From the NCBI RefSeq assembly GCF_003402475.1, contig NZ_BFAB01000003.1:1-64000 (forward strand): a DNA stretch of 64,000 nt. Reading direction: 5' to 3'. The notes under the pieces were generated by a model, which was not told where the DNA came from, ran no database searches, and worked only from the letters and a program-made list of their open reading frames with translations. How positions within the stretch are numbered: position 1 is the first letter of the stretch; each line of letters opens with the position of its first letter. This stretch comes from Mycobacterium sp. MFM001 (GTDB lineage Bacteria; Actinomycetota; Actinomycetes; Mycobacteriales; Mycobacteriaceae). The position numbers were made by a program, and so were the translations under genes. Positions 15,610 through 26,313 of this stretch are shown piece by piece.

Positions 15610-16640
15610 CGTTCGGCCCGGTGGAGCCGCCCGACGCGGCGACTGCGGCGGCTGCCCGCGCCCGGCAGGACACGTTGACGAAGCCGACGGGTGCGCTGGG
15701 CCGGCTGGAGGATCTGTCGGTGTGGGTGGCGGCGTGCCAGAGCCATTGCCCACCAAGGCAATTCGAGCGTGCGCGGGTGGTGGTGTTCGCCGGCGACCAC
15801 GGCGTCGCGCGATCGGGGGTGTCGGCGTATCCGCCGGAGGTCACCGCCCAGATGGTTGCCAACATCGACGCCGGCGGCGCGGCGATCAATGCGCTAGCCG
15901 ATGTCGCGGGCGCCACGGTGCGAGTCATCGACCTGGCGGTGGATACCGAACACATTGGGGCACACAAGGTCCGGCGTAGCAGCGGCAACATCGCGGTCGA
16001 GGATGCGCTGACCGATGCCGAAACCACCGCCGCGGTAGACGCCGGCCGCCGGATCGCCGACGAAGAGGTCGACGCCGGGGCGGACCTGCTGATCGCCGGC
16101 GATATGGGGATCGGGAATTCGACGGCGGCAACAGTTTTGGTGGCAGCGCTGACGGGTGCCGAACCCGTCGCGGCGGTCGGCTACGGCACCGGCATCGACG
16201 ACGCCGGCTGGATGCGCAAGGCGGCGGCGGTGCGCGACGCGCTGTTCCGGGCCCGGACGGTGAAATCCGATCCGGTCGGGCTGTTGCGGTGTTGCGGCGG
16301 AGCGGATCTGGCGGCGATGGCCGGGTTCTGTGCGCAGGCCGCTGTCCGTCGCACCCCACTGTTGCTTGACGGGCTGGCGGTGACGGCCGCGGCGCTGATC
16401 GCCGAACGCCTGGCTCCCGGTGCGCGACTGTGGTGGCAGGCCGGTCACCGCTCCCCCGAACCGGCACACGCGCTGGCGTTGGCCGCGCTGGAGTTGGAGC
16501 CGATCCTCGATCTGCGGATGCGTCTGGGTGAGGGCACCGGTGCGACGCTGGCGCTGCCGCTGCTGCGCGCCGCGGTGGCCGCATTGTGGTCGATGGCGAC
16601 TTTCACCGCGGCGGGTGTCTCCAACCGGACCTCATCGTGA
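15606..16640 (+). CDS. cobT: nicotinate-nucleotide--dimethylbenzimidazole phosphoribosyltransferase CobT
   Basis: 344 residues. Makes alpha-ribazole phosphate for the cobalamin lower ligand. Family motifs: [17 protein letters not shown] near residue 25, [20 protein letters not shown] with the conserved acidic/His patch, and [14 protein letters not shown], then the active-site LRLGEGTGA-type sequence ([16 protein letters not shown]) with the catalytic Glu near residue 310. ATG 15606 overlaps the cobU stop, and the stop overlaps the cobS GTG start. Confidence 0.95.
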   Translation: MTFGPVEPPDAATAAAARARQDTLTKPTGALGRLEDLSVWVAACQSHCPPRQFERARVVVFAGDHGVARSGVSAYPPEVTAQMVANIDAGGAAINALADVAGATVRVIDLAVDTEHIGAHKVRRSSGNIAVEDALTDAETTAAVDAGRRIADEEVDAGADLLIAGDMGIGNSTAATVLVAALTGAEPVAAVGYGTGIDDAGWMRKAAAVRDALFRARTVKSDPVGLLRCCGGADLAAMAGFCAQAAVRRTPLLLDGLAVTAAALIAERLAPGARLWWQAGHRSPEPAHALALAALELEPILDLRMRLGEGTGATLALPLLRAAVAALWSMATFTAAGVSNRTSS

Positions 16641-17365
16641 TCCGCTCGGTGGCAACGGCTTTCGGATTCGCAACGGTACTACCCGGGACCGGCGGTCGCC
16701 CGCTGGGCGGCGGCACGATCACCGCGCTGCCGGTGGTCGGCGCCGCGCTGGGCGGGTTGGCCGCGGCCGTGACATGGGGCGGCTCGCTGGCGTTCGGGGT
16801 GGGCAACCCGCTGGCCGGACTGCTGGCCGTGGCCGCACTGCTGGCGGCCACCCGAGGACTCCATATCGACGGGGTGGCCGATACCGCCGACGGTCTGGGC
16901 TGCTACGGGCCGCCGCAGCGTGCGCGGGAGGTCATGCGCGACGGCTCGACCGGCCCGTTCGGCGTGGCGGCCGTGGTGCTGGTGATCGCGTTGCAGGGCT
17001 TGGCCTTTCCGATGCTGAACGCGGTCGGGATTGTCGTCGCGGTCACCGCCGGGCGGGTGGCTGCGGTGCTGGCCTGCCGCCGGTCGGTGCCCGCAGCCGA
17101 GGGCAGCACGCTGGGCGTCCTCGTCGCCGGCACCCAGACCGCGGCGGTGGCGCTGGGCTGGATCGCGGCGCTGGTCGCTGCGTCGCTGTGGGCGGGTCCG
17201 CGGTTGTGGGCCGGGCCGGTGGCGGTGCTGGTGGCGCTGGCCTGCGGGGCGGTGCTGGTGGCGCACTGCGTACGCCGGTTCGGCGGCATCAGCGGCGACG
17301 TGCTGGGCGCCGCGATCGAAGTGACGACGACGGTAACCGCGGTCTTGCTGGCGGGGCTGGCTTAA
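16637..17365 (+). CDS. cobS: adenosylcobinamide-GDP ribazoletransferase CobS
   Basis: 242 residues, an integral membrane enzyme joining adenosylcobinamide-GDP to alpha-ribazole (phosphate). It has several hydrophobic helices and the conserved [16 protein letters not shown] block with adjacent acidic residues, then [14 protein letters not shown] 16637 is used because it overlaps the cobT stop (GTGA) and gives the usual N-terminus ([15 protein letters not shown]). Overlaps the ilvE 3' end by four bases, tail to tail. Confidence 0.94.
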   Translation: MIRSVATAFGFATVLPGTGGRPLGGGTITALPVVGAALGGLAAAVTWGGSLAFGVGNPLAGLLAVAALLAATRGLHIDGVADTADGLGCYGPPQRAREVMRDGSTGPFGVAAVVLVIALQGLAFPMLNAVGIVVAVTAGRVAAVLACRRSVPAAEGSTLGVLVAGTQTAAVALGWIAALVAASLWAGPRLWAGPVAVLVALACGAVLVAHCVRRFGGISGDVLGAAIEVTTTVTAVLLAGLA

Positions 17366-18468
17366 CCCAGCCGGGTCATCCAGCCGTGGGTGTCGGCGAA
17401 GGTGCCGCGCTGTATTCCCGTCAGCGTGTCGCGCAACGCCATCGTCACTTCGCCGGGTTCGCCGTCGCCGACGGTGAATTCGACGTCGCCGTATTTGACG
17501 TGGGCGATCGGGGTGATGACGGCGGCGGTGCCGCACGCGAACACCTCGGTGATCTCCCCGGCCGCGGTCTTCTTCTGCCACTCATCGACGTCGATCTTGC
17601 GTTCCTCGATCGCGAAGCCGGCGTCAGTTGCCAACTGCAGCAACGAATCCCGGGTGATGCCGGGCAGCAGGGAGCCGGACAGCTCCGGGGTGACCAGCCG
17701 CGCCGAGCCGCCGCTGCCGAACACGAAGAAGATGTTCATCCCGCCCATCTCTTCGATGTAGCGGCGCTCGACGGCGTCGAGCCACACCACCTGGTCGCAA
17801 CCGTTTTCGGCGGCTTGGGCCTGCGCCACCAGCGACGCGGCATAGTTGCCGCCGAATTTCGCCGCACCGGTGCCTCCCGGGCTGGCCCGCACGTATTCCG
17901 TCGACACCCAGACGGTCACCGGCCGCAGGCCGCGCGGGAAGTACGCGCCGGCCGGCGAGGCCAGCACCAGATACCGGTACTGCTTGGCGGGGCGAACTCC
18001 CAGCCCCGGTTCGGTGGCAAAGACGAACGGCCGCAAGTACAACGACTCCTCGCCGCCGGCGGGTGGCACCCATGCCTTGTCGACGGCGATCAGTTGCCGC
18101 AGCGACTCGATGAACAGCTCGTCGGGCAATTCAGGGATCGCGATGCGCCGCGCCGACGACCGCATCCGGGCGGCGTTGGCGTCGGGGCGAAACGACACGA
18201 TCGACCCGTCGGCCCACCGGTAGGCCTTGAGCCCCTCGAACACTTCCTGCGCGTAGTGCAGCACGATCGCCGACGGATCCAGTTCGATCGGGCCGTAGCC
18301 GATCACCCGCGCGTCGTGCCAACCCTGGCCGTCGGTGTAGTCGATCGACACCATGTGGTCGGTGTGGTATCGGCCGAAGCCGGGGTCGCGCAGGATCGAT
18401 TCGCGTACTTCGTCGGCCGTCGGGTTTGCGGTGCGCGAAACCGTGAACTCGAGAAGGCCGCTGGTCAT
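17362..18468 (-). CDS. ilvE: branched-chain amino acid aminotransferase IlvE
   Basis: PLP-dependent fold-type IV transaminase for Leu, Ile and Val. ATG 18468 ([10 protein letters not shown]) gives 368 residues, the same as M. tuberculosis. The PLP lysine is Lys204 in [12 protein letters not shown]; the phosphate/cofactor segments [13 protein letters not shown] and GTAAVITPI follow. Lies 22 bases downstream of gcvT and may be co-transcribed with it. Confidence 0.96.
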   Translation of the reverse strand: MTSGLLEFTVSRTANPTADEVRESILRDPGFGRYHTDHMVSIDYTDGQGWHDARVIGYGPIELDPSAIVLHYAQEVFEGLKAYRWADGSIVSFRPDANAARMRSSARRIAIPELPDELFIESLRQLIAVDKAWVPPAGGEESLYLRPFVFATEPGLGVRPAKQYRYLVLASPAGAYFPRGLRPVTVWVSTEYVRASPGGTGAAKFGGNYAASLVAQAQAAENGCDQVVWLDAVERRYIEEMGGMNIFFVFGSGGSARLVTPELSGSLLPGITRDSLLQLATDAGFAIEERKIDVDEWQKKTAAGEITEVFACGTAAVITPIAHVKYGDVEFTVGDGEPGEVTMALRDTLTGIQRGTFADTHGWMTRLG

Positions 18469-18490
18469 GGGCCGATTGTATATGTGGGCG

Positions 18491-19585
18491 CTAGCGAGTT
18501 TTCGCATCGACAAAAGGCGGCCGCACCACTTCGCACTCGACGGCGCGACCGCGGACGTCGACGGTCACGTGCTGACCGTCCTCGACACCGGCGTCGACGT
18601 CGATGAGCGCCAGCGCGATGCCGACTTGCAGTGTCGGAGAGAAGGTTCCCGACGTGGTGACCCCGATCTTGCGGTCGCCGTCGAGCACGGTCAGCGCGGG
18701 CCGCAACACGCCGCGGCCCACCGCGCGCAGCCCGCGCAGCAGCCGCGACGGGCCCGCCGCCTTCTCGGCCAACAGCGCATCCCGGCCGAAGAACGCGTCC
18801 TTCTTCCAGCCGATGGCCCAGCCGCAGCGCGCCTGCAGCGGCGAGATGTCCGCCGACAACTCGTGCCCGTGCAGCGGGTAGCCCATCTCGGTGCGCAGCG
18901 TGTCGCGTGCGCCCAGGCCCGCCAGCTGCCCGCCGGCGCGGCCGACCGCGTCCACCAGCGCGTCGAACACCACGCCCGCGGACTCCCAGGGCGGCAGTAG
19001 CTCGTAGCCGTGCTCGCCGGTGTATCCGCTGCGGCACACCCGCACCGGCACCCCGGAAAACGAGGCGTCGGCATACGCCATGTAGTCCATGCCGGTGGGC
19101 AGCCCCAGCTCGTCGAGCACGTCGACCGAACGCGGTCCCTGCACCGCCAGCACCGCGTAGGAGCGGTGCTCGTCGGTGACAGTCACGCCGGCCGGCGCGG
19201 CTTCGGCCAGCGCTGCGACCACCGCGGCGGTGTTGGCGGCGTTGGGCACCAGGAAGATCTCGTCGTCGCCGACGTAGTAGGCGATCAAGTCGTCGATCAC
19301 GCCCCCGGATGCGTTGCAGCACAACGTGTATTGCGCCTTGCCGGGTTCGATGCGGTGCAGGTCGTTGGTGAGCGCGGAGTTGACGAATTCGGCGGCGCCC
19401 GGCCCGCGGACCGACGCCTTGCCGAGGTGGCTGACGTCGAACAGCCCGACGGTGTTGCGAGTCGCGGTGTGCTCGCTGACGGTGCCGGCATACGACACGG
19501 GCATCAGCCAGCCGCCGAACTCCGCGAAGTTGGCGCCCAGCTCGCGGTGGCGATCTTCCAGCGGTCCGTGCTGCGGCTCAGGCAT
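18491..19585 (-). CDS. gcvT: aminomethyltransferase GcvT (glycine cleavage T protein)
   Basis: 364 residues. Releases ammonia and transfers the methylene group from the aminomethyl-lipoyl H protein to tetrahydrofolate. Typical start ([20 protein letters not shown]), folate-binding core with [17 protein letters not shown] and [16 protein letters not shown] 19585 is chosen because the upstream extension has no similarity. Its first 18 bases overlap the divergent cyclase start. No other gcv gene is nearby; the lipoate genes lie 9 kb away. Confidence 0.95.
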   Translation of the reverse strand: MPEPQHGPLEDRHRELGANFAEFGGWLMPVSYAGTVSEHTATRNTVGLFDVSHLGKASVRGPGAAEFVNSALTNDLHRIEPGKAQYTLCCNASGGVIDDLIAYYVGDDEIFLVPNAANTAAVVAALAEAAPAGVTVTDEHRSYAVLAVQGPRSVDVLDELGLPTGMDYMAYADASFSGVPVRVCRSGYTGEHGYELLPPWESAGVVFDALVDAVGRAGGQLAGLGARDTLRTEMGYPLHGHELSADISPLQARCGWAIGWKKDAFFGRDALLAEKAAGPSRLLRGLRAVGRGVLRPALTVLDGDRKIGVTTSGTFSPTLQVGIALALIDVDAGVEDGQHVTVDVRGRAVECEVVRPPFVDAKTR

Positions 19586-20749
19586 TATGCGCCGCTCCTC
19601 CTCATCGCTTTGCTCTGCATCGTCGCCGGCGCGCTCACGGTGCTCCACACTAATCAGGTGGTCGACTTCGATGCCCTGGAAGCTGCCGGTATCGCCAACG
19701 CCCGCGAGCGGGCCGGCCTGATCGAGTACCTGGACAGCCTGGGTTTCAGCGCCGAGGAGATGGTCGACGCCGAGCGCCGCGGCCGCCTGTTCGGACTCGC
19801 CGGTGACGCCCTGCTGTGGTCGGGCCCACCGATCCACACGCTGAGGACGGCCGCCGACACACTCGGGGCGCCGGTCGAGGACGTCGAGCACGCCTGGGCC
19901 ATGCTCGGCCTGACCGTCGCCGATCCGGATACCCCGGCGTTGAGCCAGGCCGATGTCGACGGCCTGGCGACCTGGCGGGCGATGAGAATGCAATGGGGCC
20001 CAGACGCCGCGGACGGCTTGTTGCGGGTCCTCGGCGCGACCGTCGCCCGGCTGGCCGAGGCCATATCGTCGATGATCCGGACGAGTCAACCCAAAATGTG
20101 GCTCAGCCTCACCGGGGACGAGCTGGCCACCGCGCAGGCCTACCGCGAGGCCGCAGCGTTCGTCCCTCGCGCCGGGGCAATGATCGACGCCATCCACCGC
20201 CACCACCTGGTCAGTACCCGGACGTTCATCGAGGGCGTCGTAACCGGCCCATCGGCTGGGGTGGTGTGCGGTGTCGGATTTGCGGATCTGTCAGGCTTCA
20301 CCGCGCTGACTCAGATGCTCACACCAGCGGAGTTGTCGGCGCTGCTTACCGAGTTCGGCGCCACGGTCTCCGACGTGGTGCATGCCGACGGCGGGCGAGT
20401 GGTGAAGTTTCTCGGCGACGCGGTCATGTGGGTGAGCGGTAAACCGGAGCGGCTGGCCAAGGCGGCGCTCGATCTCGTCGAGCACCCGCGGGCGCGCGAG
20501 ACTGGCCTGCAGGTCCGGGCCGGTCTCGCATACGGGGAGATACTGGCCCTCAATGGTGATTACTTCGGCAACCCCGTCAACCTGGCCTCCCGGCTGGTCG
20601 CGGCCGCACAGCCGGGGCAGATCCTGGCCGCAGCCGCTGTGCACGACGCGCTGCCGGACTGGCCGGCCACCGTGCAGGAGCCGTTGACGCTCAAGGGTTT
20701 CGACGCGCCCGTGACGGCCTATGACCTGCACGCCGGCCCCGGTGATTAG
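19568..20749 (+). CDS. class III adenylyl cyclase, Rv2212-like
   Basis: About 393 residues from GTG 19568 (start uncertain; GTG 19547 is another option). One N-terminal membrane helix ([19 protein letters not shown]), a helical regulatory region resembling the Rv2212 pH-sensing autoinhibitory domain, and a C-terminal cyclase domain. Metal-binding aspartates are Asp240 (FADLSGFT) and Asp284 ([11 protein letters not shown]); the transition-state region is [13 protein letters not shown]. Makes cAMP from ATP in the Rv2212 family. The 5' end overlaps gcvT head to head. Confidence 0.9.
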   Translation: MLRLRHYAPLLLIALLCIVAGALTVLHTNQVVDFDALEAAGIANARERAGLIEYLDSLGFSAEEMVDAERRGRLFGLAGDALLWSGPPIHTLRTAADTLGAPVEDVEHAWAMLGLTVADPDTPALSQADVDGLATWRAMRMQWGPDAADGLLRVLGATVARLAEAISSMIRTSQPKMWLSLTGDELATAQAYREAAAFVPRAGAMIDAIHRHHLVSTRTFIEGVVTGPSAGVVCGVGFADLSGFTALTQMLTPAELSALLTEFGATVSDVVHADGGRVVKFLGDAVMWVSGKPERLAKAALDLVEHPRARETGLQVRAGLAYGEILALNGDYFGNPVNLASRLVAAAQPGQILAAAAVHDALPDWPATVQEPLTLKGFDAPVTAYDLHAGPGD

Positions 20750-20760
20750 GGTGGTTGGCC

Positions 20761-22284
20761 GTGAGCATCGAACCCGGTTACCAGTCGCCGTCCGTCACCG
20801 TCACCGCTTCGCTGCCGAGCCGCGGTATCGCCAAGTCGGTGTTGATCGTGCCGGTGGTGTCGGCCGGCGACGAGGACCGGCCGGGCGCCAGCGTCGCGGC
20901 GGCCGAGCCGTTCCTCGACGCCGATGCGGTCGCCGAGATCGAGGCCGGGCTGCAGGCGCTGGGCGCCAAGGGCGGTAGCGAGCAGGTGCACCGGCTGGTG
21001 GTGTCGTCGCTGCCGGTGGGCAGCGTGCTGGCGGTCGGCTTGGGCAAGCCGCGCGACGAGTGGCCGGCTGACGTGATTCGCCGCGCGGCCGGCGCGGCGG
21101 CCCGGTCGCTCAACGGCGCCGAAGCCGTCGTCACCACACTGAGCGAGTTGGACCTCGCCGCAGCCGTCGAAGGACTGATCCTGGGCGGCTACCGGTTCAC
21201 CGCCTTCCGCAGCGACAAGACGGCACCGAAAGACCCGGGGCTGCGCAAGATCACCGCGCTGTCCAGCGCCAAAGACGCGAAAACCGAAGCCGCACATGCC
21301 ACCGCGGTCGCAACGGCGGTAGCCACCGCACGCGATCTAGTCAACACCCCGCCCAGTCATCTCTACCCTGCCGAATTCGCCAGCCGCGCAAAGGATTTGG
21401 GTGAATCAGTGGGCCTGGAGGTCGAGGTGCTCGACGAGAAGGCGCTGGCCAAGGCCGGCTACGGCGGGGTGATCGGGGTCGGCAAGGGCTCGTCGCGTCC
21501 GCCGCGGCTGGTGCGGCTGATCCACCGCGCCAACACCAAGGGCAAACGCAAGACGGTGGCGCTGGTCGGCAAGGGCATCACCTTCGACACCGGCGGCATC
21601 TCGATCAAACCGGCCGCCAACATGCACCACATGACGTGCGACATGGGCGGTGCGGCAGCCGTCGTCGCGACCGTGACGCTGGCCGCGCAACTGCAGCTGC
21701 CGATCGACGTGATCGCCACCGTGCCGATGGCCGAGAACATGCCGTCGGCGACGGCGCAGCGCCCCGGCGACGTGCTGACCCAGTACGGCGGCAGGACCGT
21801 CGAGGTGCTCAACACCGACGCCGAGGGCCGTCTCATCCTGGCCGACGCGATCGCGCGGGCCTGCGAGGACAATCCCGACTACCTGCTCGAGACGTCGACA
21901 CTGACAGGCGCGCAGCCGATTGCGCTGGGCAACCGCACCCCCGGCGTGATGGGCAGCGACGAGTTCCGCGACCGGGTGGCCGCCATCTCGCAGAAGGTCG
22001 GCGAGAACGGCTGGCCGATGCCGCTGCCCGACGAACTCAAGGACGAGCTGAAGTCGACGGTCGCCGACATGACCAACGTCACCGGGCAGCGCGTCGCCGG
22101 GATGCTGGTGGCAGGTGTGTATCTGCGCGAATTCGTGGCCGACGGCGTGCCGTGGGCGCACATCGACGTCGCGGGGCCGGCCTACAACACCGGCGGACCG
22201 TGGGGATACACGCCGAAGGGCGGCACCGGGGTGCCGACTCGCACCATGATCGCCGTGCTGGAGGACATCGCCGAAAACGGTTGA
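20761..22284 (+). CDS. pepB: leucyl aminopeptidase (M17 family) PepB
   Basis: 507 residues from GTG 20761; a TTG two codons upstream is also in frame. Cytosolic two-metal exopeptidase. The M17 signature NTDAEGRL is at about 351-358, with [16 protein letters not shown] (catalytic lysines and metal ligands) upstream and DMGGAAAV between. Starts 11 bases after the cyclase stop. A copy of the family A inverted repeat follows the stop by 6 bases and could end transcription. Confidence 0.95.
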   Translation: MSIEPGYQSPSVTVTASLPSRGIAKSVLIVPVVSAGDEDRPGASVAAAEPFLDADAVAEIEAGLQALGAKGGSEQVHRLVVSSLPVGSVLAVGLGKPRDEWPADVIRRAAGAAARSLNGAEAVVTTLSELDLAAAVEGLILGGYRFTAFRSDKTAPKDPGLRKITALSSAKDAKTEAAHATAVATAVATARDLVNTPPSHLYPAEFASRAKDLGESVGLEVEVLDEKALAKAGYGGVIGVGKGSSRPPRLVRLIHRANTKGKRKTVALVGKGITFDTGGISIKPAANMHHMTCDMGGAAAVVATVTLAAQLQLPIDVIATVPMAENMPSATAQRPGDVLTQYGGRTVEVLNTDAEGRLILADAIARACEDNPDYLLETSTLTGAQPIALGNRTPGVMGSDEFRDRVAAISQKVGENGWPMPLPDELKDELKSTVADMTNVTGQRVAGMLVAGVYLREFVADGVPWAHIDVAGPAYNTGGPWGYTPKGGTGVPTRTMIAVLEDIAENG

Positions 22285-22290
22285 GCGCCG

Positions 22291-22353
22291 CGCCGAGTGT
22301 GGACTTATGTCACGCTGTAGGCGAAAACCCGTGCCACAACTCCACATTCGGCG
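22291..22353. repeat. imperfect inverted repeat, family A copy 2
   Basis: Arms at 22291-22314 (starts CGCCGAGTGTGGACTTATG) and 22330-22353 (ends TCCACATTCGGCG) match at about 20 of 24 positions with a 15-base loop. The arms match those at 1207-1269. It exactly fills the 74-base gap between the convergent pepB and oxidoreductase genes, so it may act as a bidirectional terminator. Confidence 0.78.
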
Positions 22354-22358
22354 CCACT

Positions 22359-23780
22359 TCAAGCCAGGTCCGTTCCCAGTGCGCTGCGGGCGGCCAGATA
22401 CCCGGGCATTCCATGAACTCCCGGGCCGGGCGGCGTGAACGACGAGCACAAGTACGTGCCGCGGCGCGGTAACCGGTAAGGCCGCAGCCCGACGGCCAAG
22501 TTCACCATGTAGCGCAACGGATCCTGCAAGCCGCCGTTGATCACTCCCCCACACATGTTGGGGTTGTGGGCTTCCTCGTCCTTGGCGGTGGTCGTCACCT
22601 TCTTGACGATCCTGGCCGCGAACCCCGGCGCGAACCGCTCGATCTGACGACCGATGGCGTCCGACATGTCGACCGTAGATCCGTTCGGCACATGGCAATA
22701 CGCCCACACCGTCTCTTGACCGTCGGGCGCACGGGTCGGATCGAACCTGCTCTGATTGGCCAGCAGAACGAATGGCTTTTCCGGATGCTGCCCCGTGTTC
22801 ACCGCCCACTCGCCTGCCGCAATCTGGGGCAGGGTCCCGCCGAGATGCACGGTCGCCGCCTGCTTGCACTCGTCGGCGCGCCACGGGATCGGGCCGTCCA
22901 ACAGGTAGTCCACTTTGCAAAGCCCCGGACCGTACCGGTAATTCGCGTAAAGGCGCCGATACCAGCCGGGCACACTGTCGCCGAGTATCGACGCCACCTG
23001 CGTCGGCGAGACGTCGAGCAAGAGCACCCGGTGCGCGGGCACATCCGAAAGCCGTCGAACCCAGTGGCCCAACCGGATTTGGCCACCGAGGTGCTCGAAA
23101 TATCCGAGTAGCGCATCCGCTATCTTCTGCGATCCGCCGCGGGGCATGGGCCAGCCGGTTCGGTGCGCGCTGGTGGCGAACATCAAACCCGCGGCAGCGG
23201 TGCCGAACAGGTTGAGCGGCATGAACGAGTGCGCGGCCATGCCGGCCAGCAACGCGGGTGCCCGCTCGTCGCGGAAGCGGCGCTTCGAAAGACCTGCGAT
23301 CGAAGCCATTCCGAGCCGGCCGAACTTGGCAACGGTCATCGGATGCTTGGGCGGAAAGGGGTCGAGGATGCTGTCGAACAGCTCTAACCCGTTGGACACC
23401 AACGGACTCAGCAATTTCGCGTAGGCCTCCTTGTCGGCGCCCATGCCGGCAGCGGTCTTACTCACGTCGCGATACAGTGCGACCGCGCTGCCGTCGTCGA
23501 GAGGGTGCGCCGCCTCTATCGGGGTGAAGATCCACTCCAGGCCGTAATCTTTCAGCGGCCAACGCCGGAAGGCCGGAGAGGCCATCGCCAGCGGATGTAT
23601 CGCGGAGCAGATGTCGTGTACGGATTCGTCGCCTGTTACATGCGCGGATCTGGCCCCGCCGCCAGGGGTGTCCGAACCTTCCAGGATCAGGACGCGACGG
23701 CCCGCTTCCGCCAAGGTAACTCCGGCGGCAAGCCCATTGGGACCCGATCCGACTACCACGGCATCGAATTGCTCAGTCAT
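22359..23780 (-). CDS. phytoene desaturase-family FAD-dependent oxidoreductase
   Basis: 473 residues from ATG 23780 (MTEQFDAVVVGSGPNG). The N-terminal Rossmann motif VVGSGPNGLAAGVTLAEAG with a following acidic EGSDTPGGGARS is the dinucleotide-binding signature of the CrtI/amine-oxidase class. The C-terminal segment VNLAVGLRPYRLPRRGTYLCSSFTPPGPGVHGMPGY is the second FAD contact of this family. No carotenoid genes (crtB, crtE) lie nearby, so the substrate is unknown. Last gene of an operon with ephD and the SRPBCC gene; not present beside pepB in M. tuberculosis. Confidence 0.88.
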   Translation of the reverse strand: MTEQFDAVVVGSGPNGLAAGVTLAEAGRRVLILEGSDTPGGGARSAHVTGDESVHDICSAIHPLAMASPAFRRWPLKDYGLEWIFTPIEAAHPLDDGSAVALYRDVSKTAAGMGADKEAYAKLLSPLVSNGLELFDSILDPFPPKHPMTVAKFGRLGMASIAGLSKRRFRDERAPALLAGMAAHSFMPLNLFGTAAAGLMFATSAHRTGWPMPRGGSQKIADALLGYFEHLGGQIRLGHWVRRLSDVPAHRVLLLDVSPTQVASILGDSVPGWYRRLYANYRYGPGLCKVDYLLDGPIPWRADECKQAATVHLGGTLPQIAAGEWAVNTGQHPEKPFVLLANQSRFDPTRAPDGQETVWAYCHVPNGSTVDMSDAIGRQIERFAPGFAARIVKKVTTTAKDEEAHNPNMCGGVINGGLQDPLRYMVNLAVGLRPYRLPRRGTYLCSSFTPPGPGVHGMPGYLAARSALGTDLA

Positions 23781-23790
23781 GTCGAGGGTG

Positions 23791-24255
23791 TCACTTGACT
23801 TGGCTGGGGTCCAGGCGCTCGGCCAGGGCCGCCAGCCGCAAGATGCACTCGCGGTTGCGCGCGTAGATCGCAACCAAAGTCAGAGAATCAGGCACGACCC
23901 GGACCGGTCCCTCGGCGGGCACTTCGATCATCTCGACGCGGCAGCCGTCGGGAATCTCCTGCAGTCGCATGGTGATTCGTGCGGCGCCCAGCATCCCGAG
24001 CCCGGCACGCAGCACCAGCTCGTGCTGCGGCTCGCATTGCTCGACGGACGTCTGGTCGTCGATCACCAGCGGCCACACGCCGATCGAGTGCCGGATGGCC
24101 GCGCCGGGTTCCGGCCAGTTCGAGTCGACGGCCCGGGTGCGGCTGTTGCCCACCACCCACTGGCTGTAGGTCCACCCGTCGGCCAGCACATCCCAGACTC
24201 GCTGGCAGGACGCGTGCACGTCTCGGATCGCGGACAGTGCGGGCGTGGCAGCCAT
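23791..24255 (-). CDS. SRPBCC-family (START-like) ligand-binding protein
   Basis: 154 residues from ATG 24255, with AAGGA upstream. Pattern typical of polyketide-cyclase/START-like proteins: N-terminal VHASCQRVWDVLADGWTYSQWVVG, a central beta-rich stretch (ITMRLQEIPDGCRVEMIEVPAEGP), and a long C-terminal helix (ECILRLAALAERL). Such folds bind hydrophobic ligands. It lies 10 bases before the oxidoreductase and 77 after ephD, suggesting a shared lipid or isoprenoid substrate; this is inference. Confidence 0.8.
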   Translation of the reverse strand: MAATPALSAIRDVHASCQRVWDVLADGWTYSQWVVGNSRTRAVDSNWPEPGAAIRHSIGVWPLVIDDQTSVEQCEPQHELVLRAGLGMLGAARITMRLQEIPDGCRVEMIEVPAEGPVRVVPDSLTLVAIYARNRECILRLAALAERLDPSQVK

Positions 24256-24332
24256 CGGCAGGGTTCCTTTCGCATGGGTCTCGAACCCTGCGGGTACCCC
24301 CGCCGGCCGTCGACGATGCGTGAAACTCTCGG

Positions 24333-26093
24333 CTACACCAACCGGCGGCGCGCGGTGCTGCGCAGCGCCTGCGGCGCCACCCGGGACAGCCCGTAAAGCG
24401 CATAGGCCTCGGGCGCCACCGGCCGGATCGCCTTGTTCTTCTTGACCGCCGCGACGATGGCGTCGGCCACCTTGTCCGGGCCGTAGCGGCGCACGGCGAA
24501 CATCTTCTCCAGCTGTGCCCGCCGCCCCTCGGCCTGCTCGATCTGTCCCGACGGCGCGTCGAACCGCGTGGTGTGCACGATGTTGGTGTCGATGACGCCG
24601 GGGCAGATCGTGGTCAGCCCGACGCCGGCCGCGTCCAGTTCGGCACGCAGGCAGTCGGAGAACATGTACACCGCGGCCTTCGATGTGCAGTAGGCGTTCA
24701 GCTGCTGCGACGGCGCGTAGGCCGCCATCGACGACACGTTGACGATGTGTCCGCCGGTGCCGCGCTCGACCAGCCGCCGCGCGAAAGCGCGGCAGCCGTT
24801 GACCACGCCGCCGAAATTGACGTCGAGCACCCGGTCGAATTGCTCGGCCGGGGTGTCCAAGAAGCGGCCGGCCTGCCCGATCCCGGCATTGTTGACGACG
24901 ACGTCGGGCACGCCGTGCTCGGCGCAGACCTGTTCGGCGAAGGCCTCGACGGCTTCGGCGTCGGCAACGTCGAGTAGGTAGGCGTGCGCCACCCCGCCTG
25001 CCGCGGCGATCTCGGCGGCGGTGTCCTTGACGGCCGCTTCGTCGATGTCGCTGACAACGACCTCGGCGCCCTCGCGGGCGAACCCGAACGCGGTTGCCCG
25101 GCCGATGCCGCTGCCCGCCCCGGTCACCGACACCAGCATGTCGGTGAAGTAGTCGCGCCGACGGCCCACCTGCGCGCGGCGCAGCGTCCGGCACGGCGGC
25201 TTGCCCTCGATCAGGTCGGCGAGTTCATGCACAGCGGCCGCCAGCACCTGCGGGTGCGACATCGGCGACCAGTGCCCGGCCTTGATGTCGCGGCGCCACA
25301 GCCGCGGCACCCAGCGCGCGGTGGCGTCGTATCCGTAGGGCCGCACGTAGCGGTCTTCGGTGTTGACGACGAGTTGCACGGGCACGCCGACGTAGTGGTC
25401 GCGTCGGTGACGGGTGAACGACCGAAAGTAGTTGGCCGGGTAGGTTTTTACCGACCTCGCGGCGTCTGCGGCCAGAGTGCCGGAGTGATGGACCTGCGCG
25501 GCGGGAATGTTGTCGACCAGGCGGCGCCGGAAGGTCGCGCTGGACAACACGGCCCGGATCAGCAGCGGCGCCAGCAGCGGTATCGAGAACGCCGCCATGT
25601 AGCTCAGCCGCAGCGCCTGGCTGAGCGCCCGCGCAAAGCCGCGCGGCCGGTACGGGCGCCGCAGACCGGTGAAGATGTAGTCGACGAGGTGGTCCTGGCT
25701 GGGCCCGGACACCGAGGTGAACGACGCCACCCTCTCGCCGGCGTCGGGCCGGCTCAGGTACTCCCACACCCCCACCGATCCCCAGTCGTGGGCCAGCACG
25801 TGCACCGGCTGACCGGGGCTGCATGCGTCGACGACAGCGGCGAAGTCGTCGGCGAAATGGGCCATCGTGTACGCCGAAACCCGCTTGGGGGCCGACGACC
25901 CGCCGACTCCGCGGTTGTCGTAGCGGATGACCCGGAAGCGCTCGGCCAGCAACGGGGCCACGCCGTCCCACAGCACGTGCGAGTCGGGCCAGCCGTGGAC
26001 CAACACGACCGCGGGTCCGTCCGCGTTGCCCTCTTCGTAGACCGCTAAGCGGACATCGTCGACGCTCTCGACGAACCGTTGTGGGGCTGGCAT
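24333..26093 (-). CDS. ephD: EphD: alpha/beta-hydrolase fused to short-chain dehydrogenase
   Basis: 586 residues in two domains. Residues 1-295 are an alpha/beta hydrolase with HGWPDS oxyanion region and nucleophile aspartate in HDWGSVG, as in epoxide hydrolases. Residues about 320-586 are an SDR with GAGSGIGRA, NNAGIG and the YCTSK catalytic Tyr-Lys. EphD of M. tuberculosis (Rv2214c) has the same fusion and has been linked to mycolic acid metabolism. It heads the operon that continues with the SRPBCC and FAD genes here. Confidence 0.93.
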   Translation of the reverse strand: MPAPQRFVESVDDVRLAVYEEGNADGPAVVLVHGWPDSHVLWDGVAPLLAERFRVIRYDNRGVGGSSAPKRVSAYTMAHFADDFAAVVDACSPGQPVHVLAHDWGSVGVWEYLSRPDAGERVASFTSVSGPSQDHLVDYIFTGLRRPYRPRGFARALSQALRLSYMAAFSIPLLAPLLIRAVLSSATFRRRLVDNIPAAQVHHSGTLAADAARSVKTYPANYFRSFTRHRRDHYVGVPVQLVVNTEDRYVRPYGYDATARWVPRLWRRDIKAGHWSPMSHPQVLAAAVHELADLIEGKPPCRTLRRAQVGRRRDYFTDMLVSVTGAGSGIGRATAFGFAREGAEVVVSDIDEAAVKDTAAEIAAAGGVAHAYLLDVADAEAVEAFAEQVCAEHGVPDVVVNNAGIGQAGRFLDTPAEQFDRVLDVNFGGVVNGCRAFARRLVERGTGGHIVNVSSMAAYAPSQQLNAYCTSKAAVYMFSDCLRAELDAAGVGLTTICPGVIDTNIVHTTRFDAPSGQIEQAEGRRAQLEKMFAVRRYGPDKVADAIVAAVKKNKAIRPVAPEAYALYGLSRVAPQALRSTARRRLV

Positions 26094-26313
26094 CGCACTC
26101 CTCCGCTGACCCGAGACTTACTGTGACGGCCAGTAGCTCATACCGTTGGTAGCGAGCGTGTTTCGACACTGCCCGGGCGCTGCAGGGGTGTCAAGGGCCG
26201 TCGGCACCCACTCTGCCCTGGATGAGCACCGGTCACATCGCAGTGAAAGGATGCTGTGGTAAGCCAGAGGTCGACCCGTGCCGACCGACCGACCGATCGA
26301 GGAGTCAACAGAG

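Noticed and set aside
22359-23780. Carotenoid biosynthesis cluster
   Set aside because: Only one CrtI-like gene is present and there is no phytoene synthase or prenyl synthase nearby, so the family name is not evidence for carotenoids.
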